A stretch of 64,000 bases of DNA from the NCBI GenBank assembly GCA_023548195.1, contig JAJHZJ010000061.1, positions 2,334,771 through 2,398,770 on the forward strand, written 5' to 3'. Of the stretch, positions 46,401 through 58,556 are shown piece after piece. Both the position numbers and the translations under genes were made by a program. This DNA is from Bettongia penicillata ogilbyi (lineage: Eukaryota; Chordata; Mammalia; Diprotodontia; Potoroidae). The notes under the pieces are model-generated. The model made no database searches. It saw only the letters and a list, made by a program, of their open reading frames with translations, and was not told the origin of the DNA. The number at the start of each line of letters is the position of its first letter. Position 1 is the stretch's first letter.

Positions 46401-48449
46401 ACAGAGTGAATTGAATAGGATGGGACCATATCTTAAAAGAAATTAAGGTAAATGGTGAGAGAGAAATGTAGTGGGAGAAGAGAGGGTGAAATGGAATGGG
46501 GTAATTATATGTCATTTAAGAGGCAAGTAGGAGACTTTAGTGGAGGGAAAAAGAGGAGAGCTGAGAGAAACAAACAAACAAACAAAAACAAGAAGTTTAC
46601 CCTCATCACATTTGACTAAAGGAAGGAATAAAATGCACACTCATTTTGATATGAAAACATATCTTACAGTATAGGAAAGTGGGGGAGAAGGAGATAAGCA
46701 AGGGGGGGGGATGATGGAAGGGAGGGCAAAGGGAAGAGGGAGCAATTTAAAGTTAACACTTGGGGAGGGACAGGATCAAAAGACAGAAGAGAAACAATGA
46801 GGGGCAGGGTAGGATGGAGGGTAATTCAGTTAGTCTTACACAACACGACTATCAGGGAGGTCATTTGCAAAATTACACAGATATGGCCTATATTGAATTG
46901 CCTGCCTTCCCAAAGGGAACAAAGTTTTAGGAACAACTGTTTAGTATTGTTGTTGCTACTAGGAAAGAAGACATACAGTTAATGAGGAATAGAAAGTCAT
47001 CTGGCCCTACAGGAGAAGATGGAGACAAGAGAAGGGAGGGATGACAGAAGAGAGGGCAGATTGGAAATAGGTAAAATTAGATTGCTTGAGGCATTGGGGT
47101 GGGGGGAGGGGATAAAAGGGGAGAAAATTTGTAACCCAAAATTTTGTGAAAATGAATGTAAAAAGTTAAATAAATAAATAAATAAATTAAAAAAAAAAAA
47201 AAAGAAGTCACTGGTTTTGAAAACCCAGATGTTAGTGCTTCTCTCTCTGGTAATGATGTATTTATTGCTTATGGTCAGACAGTCTAAAGTCTTGTGTGTT
47301 GGTGTTTATTTCTCTGCTTGTATTTTCTATGTTGGTGAATATAATTAAAGTAGATTGTTGACTCCCCAAAAGTTGATTTCCTTTTAGAAAAGCAGGTCTA
47401 AGAACCTGTGCAGTAGGCCTTCCTGTGCATGCTGAGGTCTCTGCTGCTACAGGCATGCACAATTTTATAACTCTTTGAGCATAGTTCCAAGTCGCTCTCC
47501 AGAATGATTGGATCAGTTCACAATTCCACCAACAAATGTATTAATATTCCACTTTTCCCATATCTTCTCCAACACTGAACATTTCCCTTTTTTGTAATAT
47601 TAGCTAATTTGAAACATCTGAGGTAGTACCTCAGAGTTGTTTGAATTCACATTTCTTTAATCAACAGTGATTTAGAGCATTTTTTCATGTCTATAGATCG
47701 CTTTAATTTCTTCATCTGAAAAGTGCCTGTTCATTTGCTTTGACCATTTATCAAATGGAGATTGACTTGTATTCTTATAAGTCTGACTCAGTTCTCTATA
47801 TATTTTAGAAAAATAAATGGACTTTTTAGAGGAATATAGTTTCTTCCAGCTTCTACCAAACTGAATAACATTCAAGTGTAGTTTCAGACTAAGTCTAAGG
47901 ACCACCTTAACTCAGTTTAGAAAAGGGTTCCTTTCCAAAAAATTGGCCACAAAGCAATACAATTTCCTAGGTACTGAAACTCAACTGGCCATTAAAACTT
48001 ATAAGATTAGTAATACTAAATTAGGAGAGAGTGTACACACATTTATGGAATCCACAGATCCTGAAATGAATGCTAAATTTACTAACAAATCTTTGAATAA
48101 TTTAAAGTTGTGTGGGGGAGGAGATGGAAGAAAATTGAAAGGACAGATAAAGAACTAAGTAACACACTACTACCACTACTTCCCTGGATTCAATTTCTAT
48201 GCAAGTTTTTATTTTTTTCTAATTTTTTTTTAATTTCCAATTTTTGAATTTAGGTTAATGAGCATTTAATAGGAAGAATTTAACTTTTCAGCAACTAGTC
48301 CATATGCTGAAGGGCACTAAAAGGTGCTTTTGAATTTTAGACATAAAGTCAGCATTTGTGAAGGTTACCCTGGTTCATTCTTTCTACTTAGTACTGCAAG
48401 AGAAACAAGAAAGTGTAAATCAATGCCGAAAAAGAGAACTAGTAACTCC

Positions 48450-48640
48450 CATGGATCTAGCACTTGACATTTTACCAAGTACTTTTTCCTACAACAGCAG
48501 AATGAGGTGACAGTGAAAGCATTATGAGTCTTATTTTGTCATTTGTATATTAAATCTCAGAAAAGTCAAGTGAGCTGCTTATATCCACCAAGCTCAGACT
48601 CAATTCCAGCTCTTCTGACTCTCAGCCTCAAAATGCTAAA
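48450..48640 (-). repeat. MIR-like SINE remnant, minus strand
   Basis: 'cttgacattttaccaagtac', 'ctcagactcaattccagctc' and 'ttctgactctcagcct' are complement MIR blocks. 47831-48449 and 48641-49635 contain nothing I can assign. Confidence 0.55.
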
Positions 48641-49639
48641 AGCATGAGGCCAAAATCAAAGCAAAATTCCAACTGATGAGGGAACTATGAATCCATTAAT
48701 AATTTTTACACCCAAAACCTATATAGATACTTATGCCCCACTTTCTGTCAACGGAACCAATAGTTATCTAGGTGGAAAATCTAAGTTATTTTTATTTTTT
48801 CTCTCTTTATCTCTAATATCCAAAGGTTGCTCATAATAAATTGTTAAATTCTATATAGAAAATGTTGACATCAAAATTCCTCTTAATTTACTATAATTTA
48901 GATAAATATTTTAATAAAGAATTTAAAGAAATGCCACTTAATTGAACTTCTGGAGATCTCATAATACAGAACTCATCATAAGTATTTGCAAAAAGATCAC
49001 CATGAAAATAATTCCTACTAAAGAAGCAACACTGATGGCTAAAAATGAAGATGTAGAGATATTTTATAAAAAATTATGACACTCCAAATTAAATCAATAC
49101 ATATTCTGATACTTGGTGAATCAACTGCAAAGGTAGGAATAGGTAAGGAAAGAGAGAGGTACATAAAAAAATATATTTCAGGAAGAAAAATTGAGAAAAC
49201 CTTGTGCCTTTCCATCCTTTCTTTGTTAAATAATCAATAAGCACTGAAAATGGAAAATACTGAATAATATAACAACACAAATATATGGGAAAAGTGTCAT
49301 TGACAAGAAAGTCTTCCCTGATTTAAGTGTCTGTGAGCAATATAACCAGCAACTGTTGTAGTAAAGAATTAGTATCAAGTTAGAAGGTAGAATAATAATA
49401 AGAAAAAGATGTGACAGGGAGCTGAAACAACTCAATCTTGACCTATTTAAAGAAGTTACTGAAAATTTAAACTTGAATAATAGATAGTAAAAATATTAAC
49501 ATTAGTTATAAGAATTTTATAAACAAATTTAAATTATGTAAATCAACTGCCATAATAAAGTATTTGAAAGACCCTTAAAAGTACCTTAGTCATCAACTAC
49601 TTGATTTCCTTTACCAAACAAGGGAAAAGAATATCCAAA

Positions 49640-50310
49640 GGCAACACTGGTTTAGAATAAGAACGGGCAATATTTCAATCAGAAGGATGATGGAAGAGTA
49701 TGAATAATAATAATATTGCATCATAAAAGCAGAGAGAAGCAGTGGAGGATAAGACCAATTGAAATAAAGCTTGGAAAGAAGCAATTATGGCAAATTTTTC
49801 TATGAGGACCTTGAAGTATGAAAACAGAAGACAACAATTGGGAAAAAATATGGAAAAGATCTGCAAAGATTTTTATGATAGTTTTTTCCATAAAGGACAA
49901 TAGAGTCCTATTTACTAACTCTTAACATTACTGCCCTGGAGGTGCTTACAGAAGAATTAAAATTGGATCTAAAAAGAATAGATGACAAAAGCAGCTATAT
50001 TTAATCAATGTACATGGAGGAGATCCATACTGAAGGTGACACAACTGTGAGGGTGTTAAAGGATTCACAAGGTATTTAAAAGAGTGGACAGATATAAAAA
50101 ACATGGAAAATATTTAAAAATTAGTACTGAAAACAGGCAATCAAAAGAACATTAATGACTACCAGCTCATATGCCTACTTTTTCATCTACATAAAAACGT
50201 TACGAGAATCATTTCCATTCATGCTTAAGGTAATTTGATGAGTATTAATAAGGAACAGGTAGACTTCCAGAAGTGATACTGCAGGGTGGACCATAACTTT
50301 ACCATCTTGC
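49640..50310 (+). mobile_element. RTE-type reverse transcriptase fragment
   Basis: Peptides across frames match the N-terminal reverse transcriptase region of RTE-type LINEs: KICKDFYDSFF near 49857-49889, VLTEELKLDLKRID near 49939-49980, TTVRVLKDS near 50041-50067, and GNQKNINDYQLICLL, then NVTRIIS (50136-50216). Frame changes and stops make it inactive. This lineage differs from both BovB at 42.7 kb and the LINE at 19.3 kb. Confidence 0.75.
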
Positions 50311-50329
50311 CTGGTATATAATAAATAGG

Positions 50330-51530
50330 TGCTTAAAAAATGTTAGGGAAACAAACAAAAAAAAAAAGGCAAAATATGGGTCCTGCCCAAAAGAGATTCA
50401 TACTCTAATGGAGACACCAGGGAAATAACTAGGTATATACAAGACATATTTGGTGGGAAGAAGGGAAGAGGAGATTGTAAAAGGCCTCCTGCAAAAAGTG
50501 GATCTGTGGAGTCTTGAAGAAAACCAGGGAAACTAGGAATCAAAGTTAAGTAGGGAAAGCATTTCGGGCATGGGAATCAGCCAGTGAAAAGGTATGGAGT
50601 TAGGCTATGGAGTGCCATACGTGAGTACTGAAGCAAATCTATGAGTATGTCAGCTAGTGTAGCTGGATTGTAGAGGCTGTAGAGCTAAGGTGTAAGAAGA
50701 AGGGAAAGGTAGGAATAGGGCAGGTTGTAAAGGGTTATAAAAGCCAAAGAACATTTTCTATTTGATCAGGGAGTATGTAACAGAAAGCTACTAGAGTTTG
50801 TTGAGCATGGTCTACTCTGCACTTTAGGAAGAAAATTTTGGCTGCTGAGTGAAGAATAGAGTGGATTAATAAGATTCTTTAAGCAGAGATACCACCCAGA
50901 AAGGTACAGTTCAGATGGGAGGTGAAAAGGCCTGTATAAGGTTGGTGGTTGTGTGAGTGGAGAAAAGAGAGACCTATAAGGCAGATGTGAAGCTTAAAAT
51001 AACAAAGTCTGACTACACTGGATAAATGAGGTGGGTACAAGTGAGGAGTCAAGGATGACAAGGAAGCTGTGAGTAGTGGAGATAGTAGTCCCTCAACAGA
51101 AGCAGTAAAGCTAGGAAGAGAGGAGGGTATTTTGGGGAAAGCATAATGAGTTGTCTTTCAGATATGTTCAGTTTTACATGTCTATGAGATGGTATCTAAA
51201 TCAAGAGGTCCAAAAGGCATTTAATGTGAAAATAGAGCTTGAGAGAGAGATTGTCTGGATATCATCCACATAAGAGTACTAAAGATAGGAGGAGCAAAGT
51301 GTTCCTACAGGAGGGACTAGGATCGAGGATATATGTAGAGGACTTTGTCTTAGAAAGGAGAAAAGTCACCTCTTCATATGAGACAGGGGTGAAGAAGGAG
51401 ATAGTAGGGGGAGATATTTGAGTAATATCAGAAGAGGGAGCTCCTAGTGAATGGTCTCAATTTTTTTTTTTAGTGAATTATGAATCAAAAAGTTTGCAAT
51501 AGCTACTACAGCAAGTAGGATAGGAAGAAT
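50330..51530 (-). repeat. L2 LINE remnant, minus strand
   Basis: A 3'-end complement ('tgggtcctgcccaaaagaga') leads into 'gaaggaagccaggaggcag'-type blocks: 'ggcatgggaatcagccagtg', 'gttgtaaagggttataaaag', 'ggtgggtacaagtgaggagt', 'cagatatgttcagttttaca' and 'cctcttcatatgagacaggg'. Over 1.1 kb of antisense L2 in the right order. Confidence 0.8.
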
Positions 51531-52240
51531 GGAGGTTTAAACTGATTGCCTTGCAATCCATGGGAAGCAGAATCAGAACACATGTCTACATGTCTACCAT
51601 ATCCAACCTCCTTTCCACTCTACTGAGATACTGACAACTACTGACCAAGTGCCCCAACAAATTGATATGTTCAAGAGCCCTGGGAGTAGCAGTACTAACT
51701 TCCTCAGATTATGGGTCCTACTTCCACCCCAGAAACCCTCATGTCCACCACGTTGCAAAGCAATGGTCAGCAAACCCCACCAAATGCCACTCAAAGGGAA
51801 GGAAAACTAGCTTAACTGAAATAGCAGGACACCCTAAAGGAGAGAGAGGAGGTAGCATGTGCCAGGCAAGTTAGACCACCACCACCATGACAGTAATTTC
51901 TCCTTAAGCCTTGATGAAGAGAGTTTTAGAACTTGATTCCAAGAGCCTTGGGAAGAGTAATCCTTCCAAAACAGTGTCCACAGCCATTAACCTGGGAAGT
52001 AACCCCTATGGAGATGCAGCTGGCAAGTAATAGAGATGCTAAAGCTTACCTACTGCTGACAGAGAAAAGAAAGATCTTGGCACCAAAGTCCTTAGTGCTA
52101 TCAAATAGTTGAAATAAGAAACTAATACTACTTTATCAGCAGAAATGACATTAAAGAGGGGTTACGACCATCTGTTTTGCTGCTGCACCCGAAGGGTCAT
52201 GGAGACTATGAGAACTCTCCATCTGACTTTCACTGGTAAC
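51531..52240. other. Unassigned sequence
   Basis: About 700 bp between L2 fragments, less AT-rich than average and with short frames on both strands (51594-51794 minus, 51662-51874 plus), no domain recognised. It may be an old LINE or DNA-transposon body; I cannot name it. Confidence 0.35.
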
Positions 52241-52244
52241 CTTC

Positions 52245-52537
52245 CATATGTATTGTCTTCCTTATTAGAAAGTGACCAGGGATTGTCTTACTTTTCTGTT
52301 TCTCTCTCCGCAGCTTAATATGGTGCTTTGTGTATAGTGAATTTTCTTTTTCTAATTTTCTTTCTGTAAAATGAGCTTTTAGTAAATGCTTCATTTATTC
52401 ATGATGACCTTCTTTATTCAGGCCTTCTCTCATTGCATCTCACCTGGCTACTAGTTTCCCTGCCTCCAATGTCCCCTCTCTTCAATCTATCCTTCAAATG
52501 TCTACCCATATAACTTTCCTAATGTCCAGTGGTCTGG

Positions 52538-52585
<48 letters not shown>

Positions 52586-52780
52586 ACACATGTATATATA
52601 CACACACACATACACATGTATACACACACATTTATGATGTCCCAGCTTAAAAAGTCTTCAGAGATTCCATATTGCATACAGAAAATACAAATGCTTTATA
52701 TATTCTTTTATATACTCTCTATTTCTCTGAACTGAGCTTCCTGAAATTCCTATCTTCCACTACACCTTCAACACTGATGG
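52245..52780 (+). repeat. L2 LINE fragments and (CA)n microsatellite
   Basis: An L2-like 3' tail (52260-52405: 'gaccagggattgtcttactt', 'cttttagtaaatgcttcatt') is followed by L2 coding-end text ('cttcaatctatccttcaaat'). A pure (CA)n tract at about 52541-52582 with a (CA/TA) extension to about 52628 interrupts it. Confidence 0.75.
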
Positions 52781-52784
52781 TAGA

Positions 52785-52940
52785 ATCATAAGCTGAGGTG
52801 GAAGGCACTTTAGAAGCCTTATAGTTTCACCAGTTTATTTTACAAATAAACTGAGGTCCAGGGATGTCATACCTTTAGTAATTGGCAGAGATAGAATCCA
52901 AAAGAAGGTTCAAATCTAGCACTCTTCCCACAGTACCACA
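52785..52940 (-). repeat. MIR/L3-related SINE, minus strand
   Basis: 'gaatcataagctgaggtgga', 'aataaactgaggtccaggga' and 'ggttcaaatctagcactctt' are complements of the same ancient SINE type seen at 27965. Confidence 0.7.
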
Positions 52941-52944
52941 GTGA

Positions 52945-53205
52945 AGAGGCAGCTGGGTGGTGCAGGTTACAGAACATTGGACCCAGAGGCGGGCTTACCT
53001 GAGTTTGAATCCAATCTCAGCTACTTACTAGCTGTGTGATGTGATTTGGGCAAGTCTGCCTCAGTTTCCTTATCCATAATCTATAAAGTGATGATAATAA
53101 TAGCATCTACCTTCTAGAGTTTTGGGAAGACAAAGTGACATTATTGTTAAGTGTTATACAAAAGCTAGCCATACAATAACTATTTTTGCCATCATCATTA
53201 TTAAG
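52945..53205 (+). repeat. Marsupial SINE with MIR-type tail
   Basis: Head 'gaggcagctgggtggtgcag', then 'cctgagtttgaatccaatct', 'tactagctgtgtgatgtgat' and an 'ataataatagcatctacctt' spacer followed by an MIR-type tail. 53206-53729 has no assigned repeat. Confidence 0.82.
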
Positions 53206-53729
53206 AAGACTTCTAAAGGCCTTGTCAGACAGGAAGGAAAACTAGGAGAAGTGCTACAAAAGTACTAAATATTGAAGGTTTCAATTCTTTTAAAAAATTT
53301 AGCCACTTTTCAAAGTTAGTTTGGTAAAGCTAAAGAAACATTAGTCATCTTGATTTTGGCCAATATCAGGCTATCTCTATTTGAACCCGGGTTCCTTTTC
53401 AGATGATTTCGACATGACTTAACTTCTATTTGGCTAATTGTTAGTCTTCTAGATGCAGTATTCTCTAGTTATCCATCAGTTAGTATAACAATTTGGGAAT
53501 TCTTAAAAGTCAAGGATTGCACATAGTTTTGTTACTGCTTATCTGTAGGCAACCAGTTTTGTAAAACTATTAACCCATGGGATATTTTGCAACTGACTGA
53601 ACTAAAGAAAAAAATAACTAGTCAAATACAGCTATCAACATAATCTTCTAATATTAAAGAATAGTTTGAAAAGATAAGATCATGAGGAATTATAATCTGT
53701 ATGTCTGAAAAAGCATTCAAATGCTTACG

Positions 53730-53980
53730 CTGCCCTAAGCATCTGGGTGTTGCAGTTGATAGAATGCTGGGGCTCGAAGTCCTTTGTGAGTTCAAATCTG
53801 GCCTCAGGCATTTGCTGTGTGACCCTGGACAAATACCTTAACCTTTTTTGCCTCAGTTTCCTCATCATAAAATGAACTGGAGAAGGAAATGGCAAACTAC
53901 TCCAGTATCTTTGCCAAGAAAACCCCAAAACCCCAAACAGGGTCATAAAAAGTCAGACACAATGGAACGACAAATAATCT
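53730..53980 (+). repeat. Marsupial SINE with BovB-type tail
   Basis: 'catctgggtgttgcagttga' (decayed head), 'gagttcaaatctggcctcag', 'ggagaaggaaatggcaaact', 'ccagtatctttgccaagaaa' and the tail 'aaaaagtcagacacaatgga', a clear BovB-type end. Confidence 0.9.
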
Positions 53981-54024
53981 TAGTAGGTGGTGTGGTGGAT
54001 AGAATGTAGGTTCTGGAGTCATGA

Positions 54025-54440
54025 AAGTGTTGTTGAGTTATTTCTGTTGTGTCTGACTCTTTGTGACCCCATTTGGGTGGACACCAAAGGTAGATAAGCA
54101 GCCCTGAAAAGGGTTTGGCAAACCATCACACCAGAGGTGCCTGTCTTTTCTAAGATAACCCATATAGAAAGAGGAAATGCAAAGTAGAAAGTGGTAGTAA
54201 TGGTTTGGAAATGGCCTGAAAGTGGCATGAAAGCCAAGTTCCCAGGAAGATATGGTAGAAACTCAGCTATAAGAACCCAGGACCCTAAGGAAGAGAGGAT
54301 CATCTGCACACAGATTGTTGAAATCCTAGCAGCTGATGAGATCACCAAGTGAAATGACATAGATGAACACAAAGCTCAAGAATGAGTCTTGGATTTCCAG
54401 TGAAGAGAAGGATGAAGACCAGAGAACAGACAGAACAGTT
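54025..54440 (-). repeat. SINE tail shard followed by antisense L2-like sequence
   Basis: About 54028-54078 ('gttgttgagttatttctgtt') is the complement of the BovB-type SINE tail. About 54280-54400 ('gaggatcatctgcacacaga', 'gctgatgagatcaccaagtg') resembles antisense L2. The section between them is unclear. Confidence 0.55.
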
Positions 54441-54689
54441 TGGAACATTTCTATTTAGTAGAATATAAGCTTAAAACAGGTTTATTTTTTAGTTGAACTG
54501 AACTACAGAACAATCATTCAACACACAATCTGTGTGCTTGTTAGATACCCAGATCATATTAAAAGTGATAATTTACATCTTAAATTTATACTGATCCTCA
54601 ACATATTGCTGACCCTGAGTCTGATAACACCTACAACCTCTAAAGTTAGAGTAGGTAGTGGACTTGATAAGAATAACTACAAAAGATCT

Positions 54690-56465
54690 TTCACAGAGGC
54701 CACCATCCCATTCCTGAAATGCATTTTCTCCTTATCTCTTCTTAGCAAAATCCTTCCTTTTAGTCAGAGCTTCAGTGCAATTTCCTTGATGAAGCCTTCC
54801 CTAATCAACCTTCCCCCTTTACATTTTATTTGGTTACTCTGTCTCTCTCCTTCGTTTGTCCCTATCATATCAAATCCTGTATAATACATAATATATGCCG
54901 TATTATTTCTAAGCCATTCCCAATATCCAAGGAAAGTTAAAGGATAGGGATTGTGCCATTTTTAATCATTATTATCACCAACAACTATGAAAGAATCTTA
55001 TACATCGCAGACATTTAAATGTTTGTTGAACTCAATTCAACAAGACCTTATTCTTCTTGAGGTCAGCGAATGTGTCTCATACTTTGTATTCCCCATAGTA
55101 CTTTCCACCATGCTTTATACAGAACAGGAAATCAACAATATCTGCTGAGTTAATTGTCATTGTGTTTAGTGGTGTCTTTTCAAAATACACTGTTAATCAC
55201 TCTCTTCTGTCTATATTTTAAGGATATCACTGTTTGGTTCTTCTACCTGTCTGACCACTCTTTCTCTCTCTCCTTTGCTGGATCTCCAATCCTGTCATTC
55301 CTAACTATGGGTGCCTCCCCACAAGACTCATTTTTGAACCTTCTCCCCTTATGATTTCACTTGATGATCCCGTCAGCTCCTAAGATTTCAATTCTCATCT
55401 CTGTGCAGATGATTTGTTCAGTCTTAACCTCTCTTGAATCTCTGGTCTTGTATCTACCATTATCTACTAGACATCTTGAACTGGATGGTCTATAGACATC
55501 ATAAAATCAACATGTTCAGAACTGAACTCATTTTTCCCTTCTAAACTCTACCCTTTCCTAACTTTTCTATCAAGGGCACCACAAGGATTCTCCCTGGTAT
55601 TCTCCCAGATTTCTCACTGTTTTTCAACCCTTCTCTCCATATACAACCAGCTCTCAAGTTCTGCCATTTTCAACTTCCCATTTCTCATATATACCACCTT
55701 CTATCCTCTGACACTGACTGTCAAAGCCCTAATGCAGGTCCTCACACCTGGAATGTGGCAATACCTTACTGTGTGATCTTCTTGTCTCAAGTCTCTCCCC
55801 ACCTATTCTACTCAGCTGTCAAACTGATCCTCCTAAAACATAGGTCTGACCATGTCACTGCCCTCTGTTCTCCTCACTCCCACTGAACAAACTCAAGTGG
55901 TGCCCTGTTACCTCCAGCATCAAATGTGAAATCCTCTGTCTTTTAAAGGCACTCCTAACCTGAGCACATCCTACCTTTCTAATTGTTTTACATCTTACCC
56001 CCTTCTACATAATCTGTGATTCAATAACACAGGTCTCCTTGTCATACCTCACACTTCATTTTCTGATTCTGAGCCTTTTGAATAACTGCCTCTTATGCCT
56101 GTCAGTCAAATAAACATTTATTGAGAGCCTACCCAGTGTCAGCCACAGTGCTAAGCCATGCCTGGAACGTTCACCCTAGTTATCTCTTTTTCCTGGCTTT
56201 CTTGAGCTATCAGTTTAGTCCTACTTTCTGAAAGAAGCTTTTCCTAGTCCTCCTTAAACTAAGCGCATCCCTTATGAAAGCAACTCCCTCACCCCATCAA
56301 TTTATCCTTTATATCTTGTTTATACACAGTTAATTGCATGTTTTCTGCCTTATAAGTCCCTAGAAGTTCTCAAGGGGAGAGGGTATCTTTTTTCCCTTCC
56401 TTTGCATCTCCATCACTTAGTAAACTGTCCGGCACATAGTAGGCAGTTAATAAATGCTAGCAGAC
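54690..56465 (+). repeat. L2 LINE, plus strand, several segments
   Basis: Segments at about 54690-54980, 55010-55160 (a 3' tail) and 55160-56465. The last reads through L2 blocks in order: 'gctggatctccaatcctgtc', 'atgttcagaactgaactcat', 'ctcaagttctgccattttca', 'cataggtctgaccatgtcac', 'ctgaaagaagcttttcctag' and the end 'ccggcacatagtaggcagtt'. A short reverse-oriented L2/L3 tail ('aataaacatttattgagagc') at 56108-56160 interrupts it. Confidence 0.82.
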
Positions 56466-56469
56466 TGTT

Positions 56470-58550
56470 AGGTGTTACTTTGAAAAATACAGATATATAA
56501 ATATTTAAAGGCTAACCAAGACTATTACATATTAAATATATTGTTTTACCTATGAAATGCAGCATGAGTATATACATTCTTTTCTTTGCCAGATTATCTA
56601 CTGAGTGCACTTTAAGTGGACTGTAGTCACTGTATCCCACAAATGTATCCTGGATTGATGGAATTCATTACTTTCCTTGTTGCACATTATTTCCCTACAT
56701 TATGAGATGCTTTGCTAGTTAGAGACCATGCTTACCACAACAGGAATATACGGAACTGGCAAATTAAGATCATGGTGGCAATTTTTACTCAAAATAGGCT
56801 GTTTTTGTGGAAATCCCCTTAGGCAAACAGTCAAATAAAACAAATCTATTTTAATTCTAGTCTATTCTTTCTGAAATTTGTATAGAAAATAAAAATACTT
56901 CCATACAAATTTGTACTATCTTACAAATTTTTCTTTAAAGTAATTCAAAAATTATGATTATTTTCAGTTTTTTTCTAGAGTACAAGTTCTGAATTGTGTA
57001 CCCTTCTCAAAATAACTTGCTTTGTGCTTCTTTGCTTCAGATATCCAACATTAAAAACATAAACCCATCCATAATAACTTTAAAATAAGAATTATGTGAA
57101 TGAAAGAAGAGATGATAGAATAATGAGGAAAGAGAAGTCATCAGAGTCAGAAGTATAGAGGTTCAAGTCCTACCTCTGACCCATGAACTTTAACAAGTTC
57201 CTTATCTCTTATGTGCCCAATGGTTCTCTAAGTCTGTATCTTACACAAGACTTGCCCACCTACATTAGTAGAGGTTGGTCCTTCAATGAAGAAAATCATA
57301 AATCTAGATAAAAAAATTAAATTAACATATTTCATCTTGCACTCTTCTTTAGAGCTGTTTCTTGAAAGTTAAAAGTATAACGCTCCATGTGACGTAGATA
57401 TGCCTTCTTACAGACATGTATAAATTTACTCATTTGTAAATTTTACTTAATTGGATAATTTACTCAATTGAATCTAAGTACAAATGTAAGATTAGGTTTA
57501 AAATGCAAAATGGATGGAAAATACTCCATGGAATCCTAAACTCTGAATTGAGCATAATTATTTTTCTTATTTTGTTTCTTGATAAAATTTTACTTTAGCT
57601 CCTTCCTCCCACTTATACTGGGCCTGAAATTCCACTGGTGTTGGGAGTCCAGTGGAGATCTTGCTCTACTAAGAAAAACTGGTATCTTTTCTTCAACTTG
57701 TAGTTTTAGACAATTGTCTAGCATACCTTGTGTTTGGACTTTCCTAGGTGCACACAGCCAGTATGAGTCAGAGGTGTGACTAGAACCTAGGTCTTCCTAA
57801 CTTCCAGGCTGACTATCTACACCATGACTGTCTCACTGGGTTATTATCGCCTAACTATTTAATATCAGTTTGAAAATTAAAGCAACTTCTGGGAAAAGAC
57901 AAAGATTTAGAGGCTATATATAATAACTCACAGATGAACACTTCATGCTCAGTGTTCTATCATATTTCCACTTTTCAAGGAAAGTCTTATGATACTGACA
58001 GAAAAATTAATAGAAAATTTGTAAGATCATAGTTCATAATTCTCAGATCCAGATTTTATTAATCTGATCTTAGAGTGAGTTTCTTTGAAAATATATGATT
58101 ATAAAACTATCCAACAGAAAAATAAAGTTGGTGTTATACTACTAGTAAAAGTAAAAAACTAAGAACGTTAACTGAAATACTAGCTGTTGATAATCCTAAT
58201 AGTCCATGGCAATCTTATCCCATGTTATCATGTAATTAGGGCTAGGCCATACAGTTTCTCATAATTTCTTTTATTTTTTCTTCAGTTGTTGTGAATTCTA
58301 CTTTTTCATTTTTGATACTGTCAATCTGTTTCTCCCTTGTAATTTAAAAAAAATCAAATTACCTTATATTTTATTTATTTAATTGCTCTTTTAAAAATAG
58401 CTTATTTATTTAAAAAAACTTAGTAATTTAGTCTCTAATGAAATTTTAATCCTTTCTTCAATGGTCCTTTATTGGTTGAGTGATTTTCCTTAGTAATTTC
58501 TTGAAATATTATATACAGGCTTTTTTGGGAGGGAGGAGAGTCGTGGGGCT
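56470..58550. other. AT-rich intron with two SINE shards
   Basis: Mostly unassigned. About 57130-57250 (+) has degenerate SINE blocks ('gaggttcaagtcctacctct'). About 57700-57835 (-) has complements ('gtgtgactagaacctaggtc'). Nothing gene-like. Confidence 0.5.
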
Positions 58551-58556
58551 TTTGGG

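Larger units (their letters stand above)
44340..47201 (+). mobile_element. HAL1-like half-LINE (L1 ORF1 without ORF2), full length
   Basis: A 2.86-kb element with a GC-rich 5'UTR beginning 'cggggtggagccaagatggc', one intact ORF1 (45091-46149), a 3'UTR of about 1 kb and an A-rich (TAAA)n/poly(A) tail (about 47166-47201). It is flanked by a perfect 12-bp target duplication, AAGAAGTCACTG (44328-44339 and 47202-47213). No reverse transcriptase sequence follows ORF1. The second copy at 61043-63839 has the same architecture, so loss of ORF2 belongs to the family rather than to one deletion. This matches the known 'half-L1' (HAL1) concept; mobilisation would depend on L1 ORF2 protein in trans. Confidence 0.9.
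44126..47452 (+). mobile_element. ERV LTR, split by a half-LINE
   Basis: LTR halves 44126-44339 and 47214-47452 flank the HAL1-like insertion. The start is TGTAATGTTAATT and the end is CTGCTGCTACA. A TATA-like 'gtataaatactctgaggtg' lies at about 44239-44257. Flanks 'aatat' (44121-44125) and 'ggcat' (47453-47457) fit a decayed 5-bp duplication of an original L1 'ggtat', suggesting a 5-bp-duplicating ERV class. It is the same family as the LTR at 37112. No internal retroviral genes seen. Confidence 0.75.
43560..47830 (-). mobile_element. L1 LINE 3' portion, minus strand, interrupted by an LTR
   Basis: The minus-strand L1 3'UTR (complement of 'atccacatccagagaaagaa' at about 43712-43731) and ORF2 C-terminus occupy 43560-44125. 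The ORF resumes at 47453 with the upstream part of the same coding region (residues MNRHFSDEEIKA near 47692-47733, 'DKWSKQ' just before). The two halves are contiguous L1 once the LTR at 44126-47452 is removed. Heavily decayed. 43426-43559 is unassigned. Confidence 0.82.

Noticed and set aside
37112..47452. A single provirus bounded by the two related LTRs
   Set aside because: The interval contains an NBEA exon, L2, L1 and BovB, and no gag, pol or env sequence. The LTRs also differ in length and flanks.
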